Shown here: positions 1 to 6,454 of the stretch, in pieces
How the letters are laid out: every line of letters begins with the position of its first letter
Numbering within the stretch: the first letter of the stretch is position 1
NCBI GenBank assembly: GCA_018711785.1
Contig: DVHW01000198.1
Location: forward strand, 1 to 7,292
Reading direction: 5' to 3'
Length of the DNA: 7,292 bases
From: Candidatus Galloscillospira excrementavium
GTDB lineage: Bacteria; Bacillota; Clostridia; Oscillospirales; Oscillospiraceae
Made by a program: the position numbers and the translations under genes
Notes under the pieces: model-generated
The model's input: only the letters and a program-made list of their open reading frames with translations
What the model was told of the DNA's origin: nothing
The model's database searches: none

Positions 1-68
1 TCCGCATCGTTTATGACCTTGTGGGCTTTATCCCGCTGAATGAACTGATGAAAGAGGAAACGGCATGA
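1..68 (+). CDS. C-terminal end of an unidentified protein (partial)
   Basis: Only the last 21 codons are visible, read in the frame beginning at base 3 and ending with TGA at 66-68. The tail contains VYDLVGFIPLNEL and ends in a charged stretch, KEETA. It is weakly reminiscent of the C-terminal end of Clostridia serine recombinases (DUF4368-type tails often contain a similar Y-x-x-V/I-G-x-I pattern), but 21 residues cannot decide this and no function is assigned. The other two forward frames are closed by stops within the first 40 bases, and the frame used stays open, which supports a real gene end. It converges with the minus-strand operon, and its last bases overlap a stem-loop that can terminate the opposing operon. 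If it is a recombinase, a mobile-element end should lie just to the right. Confidence 0.5.
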   Translation, partial: RIVYDLVGFIPLNELMKEETA

Positions 69-85
69 CCCCGAAAGGCCATGCC
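51..85 (-). terminator. Probable intrinsic terminator of the efflux/SLH operon
   Basis: Read on the minus strand, bases 85-62 form GGCATGGCC, loop TTTCGG, GGTCATGCC. This is a 9-bp stem with one G-U wobble and a short loop. It is followed by GTTTCCTCTTT (61-51), a moderately U-rich tail. On the plus strand the wobble becomes an A-C mismatch and no T-run follows, so the structure favours minus-strand termination. It lies about 160 nt beyond the SLH gene stop and overlaps the last codons of the convergent gene. The tail is not a pure T-run, so termination may be partial. Confidence 0.5.
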
Positions 86-177
86 ATTCCCTCTAAAACA
101 CAATTACTTTCTTATGGCACCCCGGCTTTTGGCGTGGTTATTTTGTGGTGCCACGAGAGGTTTAAGCTGTCTGCTTT

Positions 178-217
178 CCGCAGGAAATGGTATGTACCGG
201 CCTCTTTCCTCCTGCGG
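178..217. repeat. 8-bp perfect inverted repeat in the convergent gap
   Basis: CCGCAGGA (178-185) is mirrored by TCCTGCGG (210-217) with 24 bases between. A small nested pairing GGTA/TACC sits at 189-198. Neither strand has a T-run after the stem, so it is not a classical terminator. A second pair, TGGCACC (115-121) and GGTGCCA (147-153), lies to the left. They may be RNA 3'-end structures of the minus-strand operon or remnants of an element boundary. Nothing in the sequence decides between these. Confidence 0.35.
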
Positions 218-247
218 TCTGCCTGTCCAGCCACGCGGCGCATCCAG

Positions 248-2128
248 CTAGCCTGTCTCGGCTATAATGATGCGGATGCGGCCGCCGGCGGCGTAGTCCA
301 GGTCGTCGTACCAGCCGGTGAGGACATAGTCCTCCGCGTTGATCTCGGAGAGGGTCGTCAGGTAATAGCTGGTAGAGAGCAGTCCGCTTTTCAGATAGAC
401 CTGGACCTCTTCCGCCAGGGCGTAAGTCTCGTTGCCCGCCTCGGCGGAGAGCTCAGACAGCCCGGTCAGACGGACCGAGGAGAGCTGGCGGATGCGGCGG
501 ACCTCCCCATCGTCGTAGAGGATGGCCGCGCCGCCGCTCTCCACGCTGTATACGGCGGAGGAGCTGACGGTGCGGCTCTCTCCGTCCAGGAGATAGGTAT
601 AGGAGGCGGAGGAGCTCATAGAGCCGGAGTGGGAGGTGATCCCGGTCAGATAGACGTAGGTCACCAGATCGCCGGTGACGTCCCTCAGGATGAGACGGTC
701 GATCTCGCCGTTTTCGTCCAGGGTGTAGTAGAGCACGTCAGCGCTGTCCAGCGTGGACCCGGCCAGGCGGGAGGGGTAGACGCGGAGATAGCCCCCCTCG
801 CTGTCCGTGTCCAGGATCTCCACGTCCTCCGCGAAGGAGTAGCCGGCGAAGCGGCTGCCGTCGCTGGATACCCGTCCGGAGAGGGACTTGCTGGACAGGG
901 TCTTCACCGTGGTGCTCCCGTCCTGGGACGTCACCAGCACCAGCCGGCCGGCGGCATGGGCGGAGCCGCTGTGGTAGAAGGTGCGCACCACGCCGTCAGA
1001 GCAGGCCACCTGGGTGACCGTCTGCTCGCTGGTGGAACTGCTGCTGCCGGTGTCGGCGCTGGAGGCCCCCTTCTGGCTGGAGACCACCACGCCGTAATAC
1101 TGGGTCGTGTCGGAGGAGGAGACCGGGGAGATCACGTCCACCACCTCGCCGTTCATGCCCAGCAGAAGGGTGACAGTATCCCCGGCGGAGAAGGAGCCCT
1201 GGCTGGAGACCTTGTAGGTGGCGCCGGAGGTGCCCAGCTCGTACTCATTGCCCGCCACGGTCACCGAGGTGGGGGCCGCCCGGCTGGGGGAGACAGCGGT
1301 CAGCGTGCCGGTGACCCGGTCGTGGTAGATCCAGACGGTGCGCAGGTTTTCGTTGTAGTAGTACACGTCATACTCCGCCGCCGCCGACAGGGAGGAGAGG
1401 GAGCCGTTGTAGTACACGGTCACATTGTCGTCGGAAAAGGGCAGGGACAGGCCGCCGGAGCCGGCCACATAGGGCCCCTCGGTGTCGGCGGTGACCAGGG
1501 CGGAGTAGTCCACCTCGCCGTTGGGGACCGTGTAGCCCAGGGTGGTGCCGTAGACCTGGCCGTCGCTGTTTTCCGCAGTCAGCAGGTTATAAAACAGGGT
1601 AACACAGTCCTGCCGGGTCAGGTCCTCCCCCTGGGAGACCGACAGGTCGTCCAGCAGGCCCACCGCACGGGCCTTGGTCAGCTGCGCCGTGGGATAGGAG
1701 CCGGAGAGGCTGTCCGAGCTGTAGCCCAGCAGCCGCAGCAGGGCGGTACAGCCCTCCTCCAGAGTGATGGTGCTGTCCGGCCGGAAGGTGCCGTCCACAT
1801 AGCCGGTCATCCACTCCTGCTCCACCGCCAGCTTGATATAGCCGCTGGCCCAGTGGTCGCTCTTTACGTCCTGGAACAGAGCCGAGCCGGAACCGTCCCC
1901 GATGCTGTCCCGGTAGACGGAGGCGGCGGTCATCATTTTTACGAACTGCGCCCGGGTCACCGGGGAGGACAGATTCATCTCCCCGTTTTCATCGCCCGTC
2001 ATGATGCCGAGGGCCCGGATGGTCTCCAGCTGGATGGCGCTGTCCACCGCCATGGCGGCGGGCAGCGCCAGGGGCAGGAGAAGGCAGAGGGAGAGAAAGA
2101 GCGGGAGCAGCTTGCCGTTTCGTTTCAT
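248..2128 (-). CDS. Secreted S-layer-homology (SLH) domain protein
   Basis: A 626-residue exported protein. Residues 1-27 form a signal peptide: basic MKRNGK, a Leu-rich core, and a likely signal-peptidase I site after AMA. Three SLH-type repeats follow: about 31-71 (partial, ending in VTRAQFVKMM), about 85-136 (the most complete, FQDVKSDHWASGYIKLAVE with GYVDGTFRPDS) and about 146-185 (LTRQDCVTLFYNLL). SLH repeats bind secondary cell-wall polymers, so the protein is expected on the cell wall. The repeat motifs are degenerate (TRAQ, TLEE and TRQD rather than TRAE), so binding could be weak. Residues about 190-626 are Ser/Thr/Tyr/Gly-rich and beta-like, with a low-complexity Ser run near 365; I recognise no catalytic domain. 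The ATG start has AAAGGAG 7 nt upstream (2136-2142). It is the last gene of the TetR/adaptor/ABC operon, 62 bp after the permease. Family assignment is firm; its role in export is inference. Confidence 0.88.
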   Translation of the reverse strand: MKRNGKLLPLFLSLCLLLPLALPAAMAVDSAIQLETIRALGIMTGDENGEMNLSSPVTRAQFVKMMTAASVYRDSIGDGSGSALFQDVKSDHWASGYIKLAVEQEWMTGYVDGTFRPDSTITLEEGCTALLRLLGYSSDSLSGSYPTAQLTKARAVGLLDDLSVSQGEDLTRQDCVTLFYNLLTAENSDGQVYGTTLGYTVPNGEVDYSALVTADTEGPYVAGSGGLSLPFSDDNVTVYYNGSLSSLSAAAEYDVYYYNENLRTVWIYHDRVTGTLTAVSPSRAAPTSVTVAGNEYELGTSGATYKVSSQGSFSAGDTVTLLLGMNGEVVDVISPVSSSDTTQYYGVVVSSQKGASSADTGSSSSTSEQTVTQVACSDGVVRTFYHSGSAHAAGRLVLVTSQDGSTTVKTLSSKSLSGRVSSDGSRFAGYSFAEDVEILDTDSEGGYLRVYPSRLAGSTLDSADVLYYTLDENGEIDRLILRDVTGDLVTYVYLTGITSHSGSMSSSASYTYLLDGESRTVSSSAVYSVESGGAAILYDDGEVRRIRQLSSVRLTGLSELSAEAGNETYALAEEVQVYLKSGLLSTSYYLTTLSEINAEDYVLTGWYDDLDYAAGGRIRIIIAETG

Positions 2129-2156
2129 GGAAAAACTCCTTTCAGTGGGTTGGAGA

Positions 2157-2179
2157 GGCGGGGAGCGGAGCGCCCCGCC
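2157..2179 (-). other. Intercistronic GC-rich stem-loop between permease and SLH genes
   Basis: GGCGGGG (2157-2163) and CCCCGCC (2173-2179) form a 7-bp perfect stem, extendable inward by a 2-bp GC pair across a mismatch, in the 62-bp gap between the permease stop and the SLH gene start. No T-run follows on the minus strand (TCTCCAACCC), so it is unlikely to terminate well. It could stabilise the upstream mRNA or set the ratio of pump to SLH protein. The SLH ribosome binding site lies outside the stem. Confidence 0.4.
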
Positions 2180-2190
2180 CCCGGGGTGGG

Positions 2191-3381
2191 TCAGTCATAG
2201 TGCAGCGCGTCGATGGGGTTGAGCCGGGCCGCCTTTTTGGCCGGCAGGTAGCCGAAGAGGACGCCGATGCCCACCGAGATGCCGAAGGCCATGCCCACCG
2301 CCCCGGCGGTGGGGGACACAGCCAGGGTCTCCCCCAGCACGGCGTCCGCCACCTGGGAGGCCACGGCGGACAGGCCGTAGCCGATGAGGATGCCGATGAT
2401 GCCCCCCAGGGCGCTGGTGCAGGCCGCCTCGATGACGAACTGCTGCATGATGTACCGCTCCTTGGCCCCCAGCGACTTGCGGATGCCGATCTCCCGGGTG
2501 CGCTCGGTGACCGACACCAGCATGATGTTCATGATGCCGATGCCGCCCACCACCAGGCTGATGGCGGCGATCCCCGCCAGGACGCCCACGATGATGTTGA
2601 TCATGCTGGTCATGGTCTCCACCATCTCGGACATGCTGGTGACGGTGTAGAAGTCGTCGCTCTCAAAGTAGGCGTAGAGGGTGCTCTCCAGGGCCTCGCT
2701 GCTCTCGTCGATGTCGTTCTCATCCAGCACCGTCACCACATAGCTGGACACCCGGCCGCCGGAGAGCCGGGAGGCGGTGGAGTAGGGCAGGTACACGCAG
2801 TCGTCGCTGCCCCCCTCCTCCAGATCCTCGCTCTGCTGGGCCAGGACCCCCACGATGGTCAGGTTCTGCCCGCCCACCCGGATGGTGTCGCCCACGGCGT
2901 TTCCGCCGAAATAGGCCTGGTCGAGATAGGCCCCCACCACGCAGATCTTGCTTCGCTGGGCGATGTCGCTGTACTGGATGCCCCGGCCGGAGGCCACCTC
3001 ATAGCCCATCATGGCGAAGTAGTCCTCGCTGACCCCGGTGACCGAAGAGCTGGTGGTCTCGGTGCCGATCTTCACCGTGCCCGACATGGAGACCGTGGGG
3101 GAGCACTGGTCCAGGTACGCGCTGTTCTCCTCCACCATCTCGTACATGTCCTCCACCTCCAGGGTGCGGGTGGAGCCCCGGGACTGGACCGACACGGTGA
3201 GGGTGTTGGTGCCCATGTCGGAGAAGCTGTCGGTGACATACCCCTCCAGGCCGTTGCCCAGGCCCACGATGACGATGACCGCGGCCACGCCGATGATGAT
3301 GCCCAGCATGGTCAGTACGGTCCGGGTCTTGCTGGAGACAATGTTCTTCAGCGCCAGGAGGAGGGACTCCAGGATGCTCAC
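2191..3381 (-). CDS. MacB/YknZ-like ABC transporter permease (FtsX family)
   Basis: A 396-residue membrane subunit of the type that works with a separate ATPase and a membrane-fusion adaptor. It has the MacB core layout: an N-terminal helix at about 21-43 (VLTMLGIIIGVAAVIVIVGLG), a large extracytoplasmic MacB_PCD-type domain at about 44-260, then three helices at about 262-288, 315-340 and 360-382. The cytoplasmic loop VTERTREIGIRKSLGA (291-306) and the C-terminal PAKKAARLNPIDALHYD are family hallmarks. Length is normal for a permease without a fused ATPase, as in YknZ; E. coli MacB has both parts in one chain. The start is GTG at 3381, overlapping the ATPase stop as GTGA, so translation is probably coupled; a G-rich GGGGAGGGG tract lies about 10-15 nt upstream. 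MacB-type permeases are mechanotransmitters rather than channels, driving export of peptides, lipids or drugs from the outer face of the membrane. The substrate cannot be read from the sequence. Confidence 0.93.
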   Translation of the reverse strand: MSILESLLLALKNIVSSKTRTVLTMLGIIIGVAAVIVIVGLGNGLEGYVTDSFSDMGTNTLTVSVQSRGSTRTLEVEDMYEMVEENSAYLDQCSPTVSMSGTVKIGTETTSSSVTGVSEDYFAMMGYEVASGRGIQYSDIAQRSKICVVGAYLDQAYFGGNAVGDTIRVGGQNLTIVGVLAQQSEDLEEGGSDDCVYLPYSTASRLSGGRVSSYVVTVLDENDIDESSEALESTLYAYFESDDFYTVTSMSEMVETMTSMINIIVGVLAGIAAISLVVGGIGIMNIMLVSVTERTREIGIRKSLGAKERYIMQQFVIEAACTSALGGIIGILIGYGLSAVASQVADAVLGETLAVSPTAGAVGMAFGISVGIGVLFGYLPAKKAARLNPIDALHYD

Positions 3382-4112
3382 GCCGGCCCACCCCCCTCCC
3401 CGCCGGAGGTGCTGGGGGTGACTACCGCCCCGGGGGCGTCGGCGGGGCCGTCGTAGACCACCCGGCCGTCCTCCAGGCGGATGATGCGCTGGGCCTGGAC
3501 GGCGATGGAGTTGTCGTGGGTGATGAGCACCACCGTGTTGCCCGCGGCGTGGAGGGACTGGAGCAGCTCCAGCACCTCCCGCCCGGTACGGGAGTCCAGG
3601 GCGCCGGTGGGCTCGTCGGCCAGGATGACCGCCGGGTTGCCCACCAGGGCCCGGGCGATGGACACCCGCTGCTGCTGGCCGCCGGAGAGCTGGTTGGGCC
3701 GGTTTTTGTACTTGTCGGCCAGGCCCACCATCTCCAGGGCCCGGAGGGCGGCGGAGCGCCGCTCGGCCGCGCCCACGCCGCCGTAGAGCAGGGGCAGCTC
3801 CACATTCTCCAGCACGTTCAGGGTAGGGATCAGGTTGTACTGCTGGAAGATGAAGCCCAGCATCTTGTTGCGGATGACCGCCTGCTGGTCGTCGTCCATG
3901 GTGGACACGTCCACCCCCGCCAGCTCATAGGTGCCGCTGGTGGGCACGTCCAGGCAGCCGATGATGTTCATGGCCGTGGACTTGCCCGAGCCGGACTGGC
4001 CCACGATGGCCACGAACTCCCCCTCATTGATCTCAAAGGAGACCCCGTCCAGGGCGTGGACGGCGGTGTCCCCCATGGGATAGATCTTATAGACATCGGT
4101 GAATTTGATCAT
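3378..4112 (-). CDS. ABC transporter ATP-binding subunit (MacB/LolD/YknY type)
   Basis: A 244-residue cytoplasmic ATPase with every expected motif: Walker A GQSGSGKST (38-46), Q-loop FQQ (89-91), signature LSGGQQQR (142-149), Walker B VILADE (162-167) with the catalytic Glu, D-loop ALDS (171-174) and H-loop His199 (ITHD). The MNIIGCLDVPTSG stretch after Walker A and the FIFQQYNLIP stretch are typical of the MacB/LolD/YknY subgroup rather than importers. The last ~20 residues (Pro/Gly/Ser-rich, ending GGEGGGPA) extend past the core fold and look like a flexible tail. Start ATG overlaps the adaptor stop as ATGA, and the stop overlaps the permease GTG as GTGA, so the three pump subunits are likely made in fixed ratio. 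It powers the permease encoded next; the substrate is unknown. Confidence 0.95.
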   Translation of the reverse strand: MIKFTDVYKIYPMGDTAVHALDGVSFEINEGEFVAIVGQSGSGKSTAMNIIGCLDVPTSGTYELAGVDVSTMDDDQQAVIRNKMLGFIFQQYNLIPTLNVLENVELPLLYGGVGAAERRSAALRALEMVGLADKYKNRPNQLSGGQQQRVSIARALVGNPAVILADEPTGALDSRTGREVLELLQSLHAAGNTVVLITHDNSIAVQAQRIIRLEDGRVVYDGPADAPGAVVTPSTSGGEGGGPA

Positions 4113-5770
4113 GACCCGCCACCGCCGCCCATCATCCCCATCATCTGCTCCATCAGAGTGGTGTTCTCAGTGCGGGAAACCACGATCTCCCCCGGTTCCA
4201 GGCCGGAGAGGATCTCGATGTAGTCGTCGTCGTTGCGGCCCAGGGTGACCTCCCGCTCCTCCAGCTGGGAGTAGTCCGGGTTCCCGTTCCGGTCCACCGC
4301 GTCGGGGGGCAGGACCTGGACCACGTTGCCCCGGCCCACCATCTCCACCGGGACGGTGAGCACATCCTCGGCGTGCTCCACCAGGATCTCGGCGGAGATG
4401 TTCATGCCGGGCAGCAGGCCCCCCGTTTCGTCGATGTCCACCGTCACCGGGTAGGTGGTGACCCCGTTGAGGGTAGTGCCGTTGATGTTGATCTTGCTGA
4501 CATGGCCGGTGAACTCCTGGCCCTCCAGGGCGTCGGCGGTGATGCGCACCTCCTGCCCCACCTGGATCTGGCCTATGTAGAGCTCATCCACCGCCATCTC
4601 AAAGGTCAGGGAGGACATGTCGTAGATGACCGCCAGATACCCGGCCGTCGTGGTGTCCAGGTTGTCCCCGGCCTTGAAGTTCTTCTCAATCACCGTGCCC
4701 GAGATGGGGGAGGTGATGGTGTAGTCCTCCAGCTGGTCCCGGGTGGACTGGAGGGAGAGCTCGGCCGACTCCAGGGAGAGGCGGGCGTTTTCGATCTGGC
4801 TGTCCATGTCGGTGGACTCAAACTGCCCGATCACCTGGTCCTCGGCCACCCGGTCCCCCTCCGCGACGGTCAGGGTCTCCAGCGTGCCGCTGGTGCGGGC
4901 GGTGACGGTGGAGGAGGCGGCGTTCTGGAAGGCGCCGGAGGCGGCGCAGTCCGCCCCGCCGATGGAGGCGGTGCCCGTATTGGCCGAGGAGAGGGCCCCG
5001 GGATTGGCCACTGCGATGGTCACCTGGCGCACCAGGGTGCCTCCGGTGCCCACCTCGTCCACCGCGGCGATGGAGTCCACCGTGCCGCGCAGGGTCTCCG
5101 CCGTGCCGCTGACCTGGACCTCGGCGCTCTGCCCCACCGAGAAGCCCGCCGCGTCCACGCTGTGGAAGGGCACGGTGAGGAGCACGGTGTCCCGGTCCAC
5201 GATGTCGGCGATGGGGCTGCCCGCGGTGACGGTGTCCCCCGCCTCTACATAGAGCTTGCTGACCACGCCGCCGGCGGTGGCGCGCACCTCCAGGTTCTCC
5301 TGGCTGTCCGCCTGGCTGTCCAGCAGGTTCTCATAGCTCAGCCGGGACTGCTCCACCGCGATCTCGGCGCGCTGGATGGAGAGCTCCAGGTCCCCGGTGT
5401 CGATGCGGTAGAGGAGGTCCCCCTCGCGCACCGTGTCCCCCTCCTCAAAGGGGGCCTCCAGGATCTCCCCCCGCACCAGGGCGGTGACCTGGTAGGCGTC
5501 CACCGGCTGGACCGTGGCCGTCCCGGAGACCGACACCGTGATGTCCCGCCAGTCCGCCGTACCCTGGGTGTAGAGCAGGTCGTTCAGCTGCCGGGATGCG
5601 CTCATCATGGGCCGCACGATAAACCAGAGGACCAGGGCTGCCACCACCGCCAGGACGATGAGGACGGTGATCCACCGGCGCTTCTTCTTTGGGGCTGGGA
5701 TCTTGATCTCCGGCTTTCCGGCCGGGGCGGGGGCGGCCTGGGCCGCCGGGGTCACTGTGGTCTGTGCCAT
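4109..5770 (-). CDS. HlyD/MacA-like membrane-fusion adaptor with two lipoyl-type modules
   Basis: A 553-residue adaptor anchored by one helix at about 33-52, after a short Ala/Pro tail and basic KKKRRW; the rest is outside the membrane. Two successive adaptor units are visible. Unit 1: lipoyl half GEILEAPFEEGDTVREGDLL (about 101-120), a short coiled-coil hairpin (about 126-160), second half AGGVVSKLYVEAGDTVTAG (about 166-184), then a beta segment to about 256. Unit 2: SGTLETLTVAEGDRVAEDQV (about 294-313), hairpin (about 320-348), ISGTVIEKNFKAGDNL (about 356-371), beta-barrel (about 386-464) and a membrane-proximal region (about 465-535). Classical MacA has one such unit in about 370 residues. 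The C-terminus is Met/Gly-rich (MMGMMGGGGGS). The ATG has AAAAGGAG 7 nt upstream. The gene lies 16 bp after the TetR gene and overlaps the ATPase start (ATGA). In a monoderm there is no TolC, so it probably assists substrate loading on the outer face, as proposed for YknX-type adaptors. Confidence 0.92.
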   Translation of the reverse strand: MAQTTVTPAAQAAPAPAGKPEIKIPAPKKKRRWITVLIVLAVVAALVLWFIVRPMMSASRQLNDLLYTQGTADWRDITVSVSGTATVQPVDAYQVTALVRGEILEAPFEEGDTVREGDLLYRIDTGDLELSIQRAEIAVEQSRLSYENLLDSQADSQENLEVRATAGGVVSKLYVEAGDTVTAGSPIADIVDRDTVLLTVPFHSVDAAGFSVGQSAEVQVSGTAETLRGTVDSIAAVDEVGTGGTLVRQVTIAVANPGALSSANTGTASIGGADCAASGAFQNAASSTVTARTSGTLETLTVAEGDRVAEDQVIGQFESTDMDSQIENARLSLESAELSLQSTRDQLEDYTITSPISGTVIEKNFKAGDNLDTTTAGYLAVIYDMSSLTFEMAVDELYIGQIQVGQEVRITADALEGQEFTGHVSKININGTTLNGVTTYPVTVDIDETGGLLPGMNISAEILVEHAEDVLTVPVEMVGRGNVVQVLPPDAVDRNGNPDYSQLEEREVTLGRNDDDYIEILSGLEPGEIVVSRTENTTLMEQMMGMMGGGGGS

Positions 5771-5786
5771 GTCTGCGCTCCTTTTC

Positions 5787-6416
5787 CTATTCTGCTCTTG
5801 CCGCTTCGCCGGGCCGTTTCTCCATGCCCCGGCGGAGGATGCTGAGGATATCGTGGTATTCCCTGCGGGCCAAATCGGGGTCCTGCCCGATGATGGCCCG
5901 GGCCAGCAGCTTCCCGGTGATGCTCATGAGGGTCTCAATGATGTAGTCCAGGTCCCGCTCTCCCTGCAGGTCCAGCCGGGAGCGGTCCACGGCCGTTCTG
6001 ATGTGCTCCAGGAAGGCGCTGCGGCTCTCCGGGCCGGGCAGCAGCTCCGGCCCCAGCTGGGGATTCTTCTGAAAGACCCCCCTCAGGGCCTCCCGGGTCG
6101 CGCTGTATTTTCCGTGATCGGCCAGGATCTGATCAAAGTACTCCGGCAGGGCCGCAAACAGGTCGCCGCTGTGCCGCTTCAGTGTCTCCTCCAGGGCCAG
6201 GGTCAGCTCCTCCAGAAAGTCCTTCAGGAGAAAGCGGAACAGGTCCCCCTTGTCGGCGAAGTACTGGTAGAAGCTGCCCCGGGGAATGTCCGCCGCCTGG
6301 ATGATCTTGTTGATGGACGACTCCGGATAGGATGTCCGGCCAAACTCCTCCCAGGCCGCCCGGATGAGCTTCTCCCGCTTCTCCGCCGGGAGGTTGAAAA
6401 AGGTGCTGGTGGGCAA
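5787..6416 (-). CDS. TetR/AcrR-family transcriptional repressor of the pump operon
   Basis: A 209-residue one-domain regulator. The N-terminal part is a standard TetR DNA-binding domain: helix 1 EKREKLIRAAWEEFGR (about 12-27), then the helix-turn-helix SINKIIQAADIPRGSFYQYF (about 34-53), followed by DKGDLFRFLL. The rest is a helical ligand/dimer domain with no recognisable ligand signature. I chose the TTG start at 6416 (MPTSTFFNLPAEKRE). It has GAGAGGGGG 8 nt upstream and gives the usual TetR N-terminus. The frame is open back to another TTG at 6482, but that codon is part of the TTGACA -35 box and lies upstream of the predicted transcription start. The gene is the first of the operon, and the palindromic operator sits just upstream of its ribosome binding site, so autorepression and control of the whole pump by an unknown ligand are expected. 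The stop is 16 bp before the adaptor ATG. Confidence 0.92.
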   Translation of the reverse strand: MPTSTFFNLPAEKREKLIRAAWEEFGRTSYPESSINKIIQAADIPRGSFYQYFADKGDLFRFLLKDFLEELTLALEETLKRHSGDLFAALPEYFDQILADHGKYSATREALRGVFQKNPQLGPELLPGPESRSAFLEHIRTAVDRSRLDLQGERDLDYIIETLMSITGKLLARAIIGQDPDLARREYHDILSILRRGMEKRPGEAARAE

Positions 6417-6424
6417 GCTACACG

Positions 6425-6433
6425 CCCCCTCTC
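6425..6433 (-). promoter_or_regulatory. Ribosome binding site that decides the TetR start
   Basis: GAGAGGGGG lies 8 nt upstream of the TTG at 6416. It is the only good Shine-Dalgarno-like tract near the N-terminus and lies downstream of the predicted transcription start, which supports the 209-residue form over the longer reading frame from 6482. Confidence 0.6.
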
Positions 6434-6454
6434 TATGTGACAGGTTGTCACATA
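6434..6454. promoter_or_regulatory. Palindromic operator for the TetR-family repressor
   Basis: TATGTGACA (6434-6442) and TGTCACATA (6446-6454) form a perfect 9-bp inverted repeat around a 3-bp centre. The palindrome touches the last base of the -10 box and covers the expected transcription start, so a bound dimer would block RNA polymerase. Size, symmetry and position, just upstream of the TetR coding start, are what is known for autorepressing TetR proteins. Binding by this protein is inferred. Confidence 0.8.

Noticed and set aside
115..153. TGGCACC/GGTGCCA inverted repeat as a terminator or attachment site
   Set aside because: The loop is 25 bases and the following minus-strand bases (TAAGAAAG) are not U-rich. 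There is no duplicated copy in the window to support an att site.
2066..2128. Possible lipobox in the SLH protein signal peptide (Cys15 in LSLCLLL)
   Set aside because: The residue before Cys is Leu rather than Gly/Ala/Ser, and the Cys sits mid-helix, well before the end of the hydrophobic core. The AMA site at 25-27 fits signal peptidase I.
65..2200. Long plus-strand open frame (711 codons) opposite the SLH gene
   Set aside because: Its translation is Gly/Ala/Val/His/Gln-rich with no domain, it spans the convergent gap, and the opposite strand has a signal peptide and SLH repeats. It is an antisense shadow of GC-rich coding DNA.
2200..3456. Plus-strand open frame opposite the permease
   Set aside because: His/Asp/Gly-rich composition with no motif. 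The minus strand encodes a complete MacB-type permease, including the characteristic TREIGIRKSLGA loop.
4373..5845. Plus-strand open frame (490 codons) opposite the adaptor
   Set aside because: Low-complexity Gly/His/Asp-rich translation; the adaptor on the minus strand has clear lipoyl motifs, a ribosome binding site and operon context.
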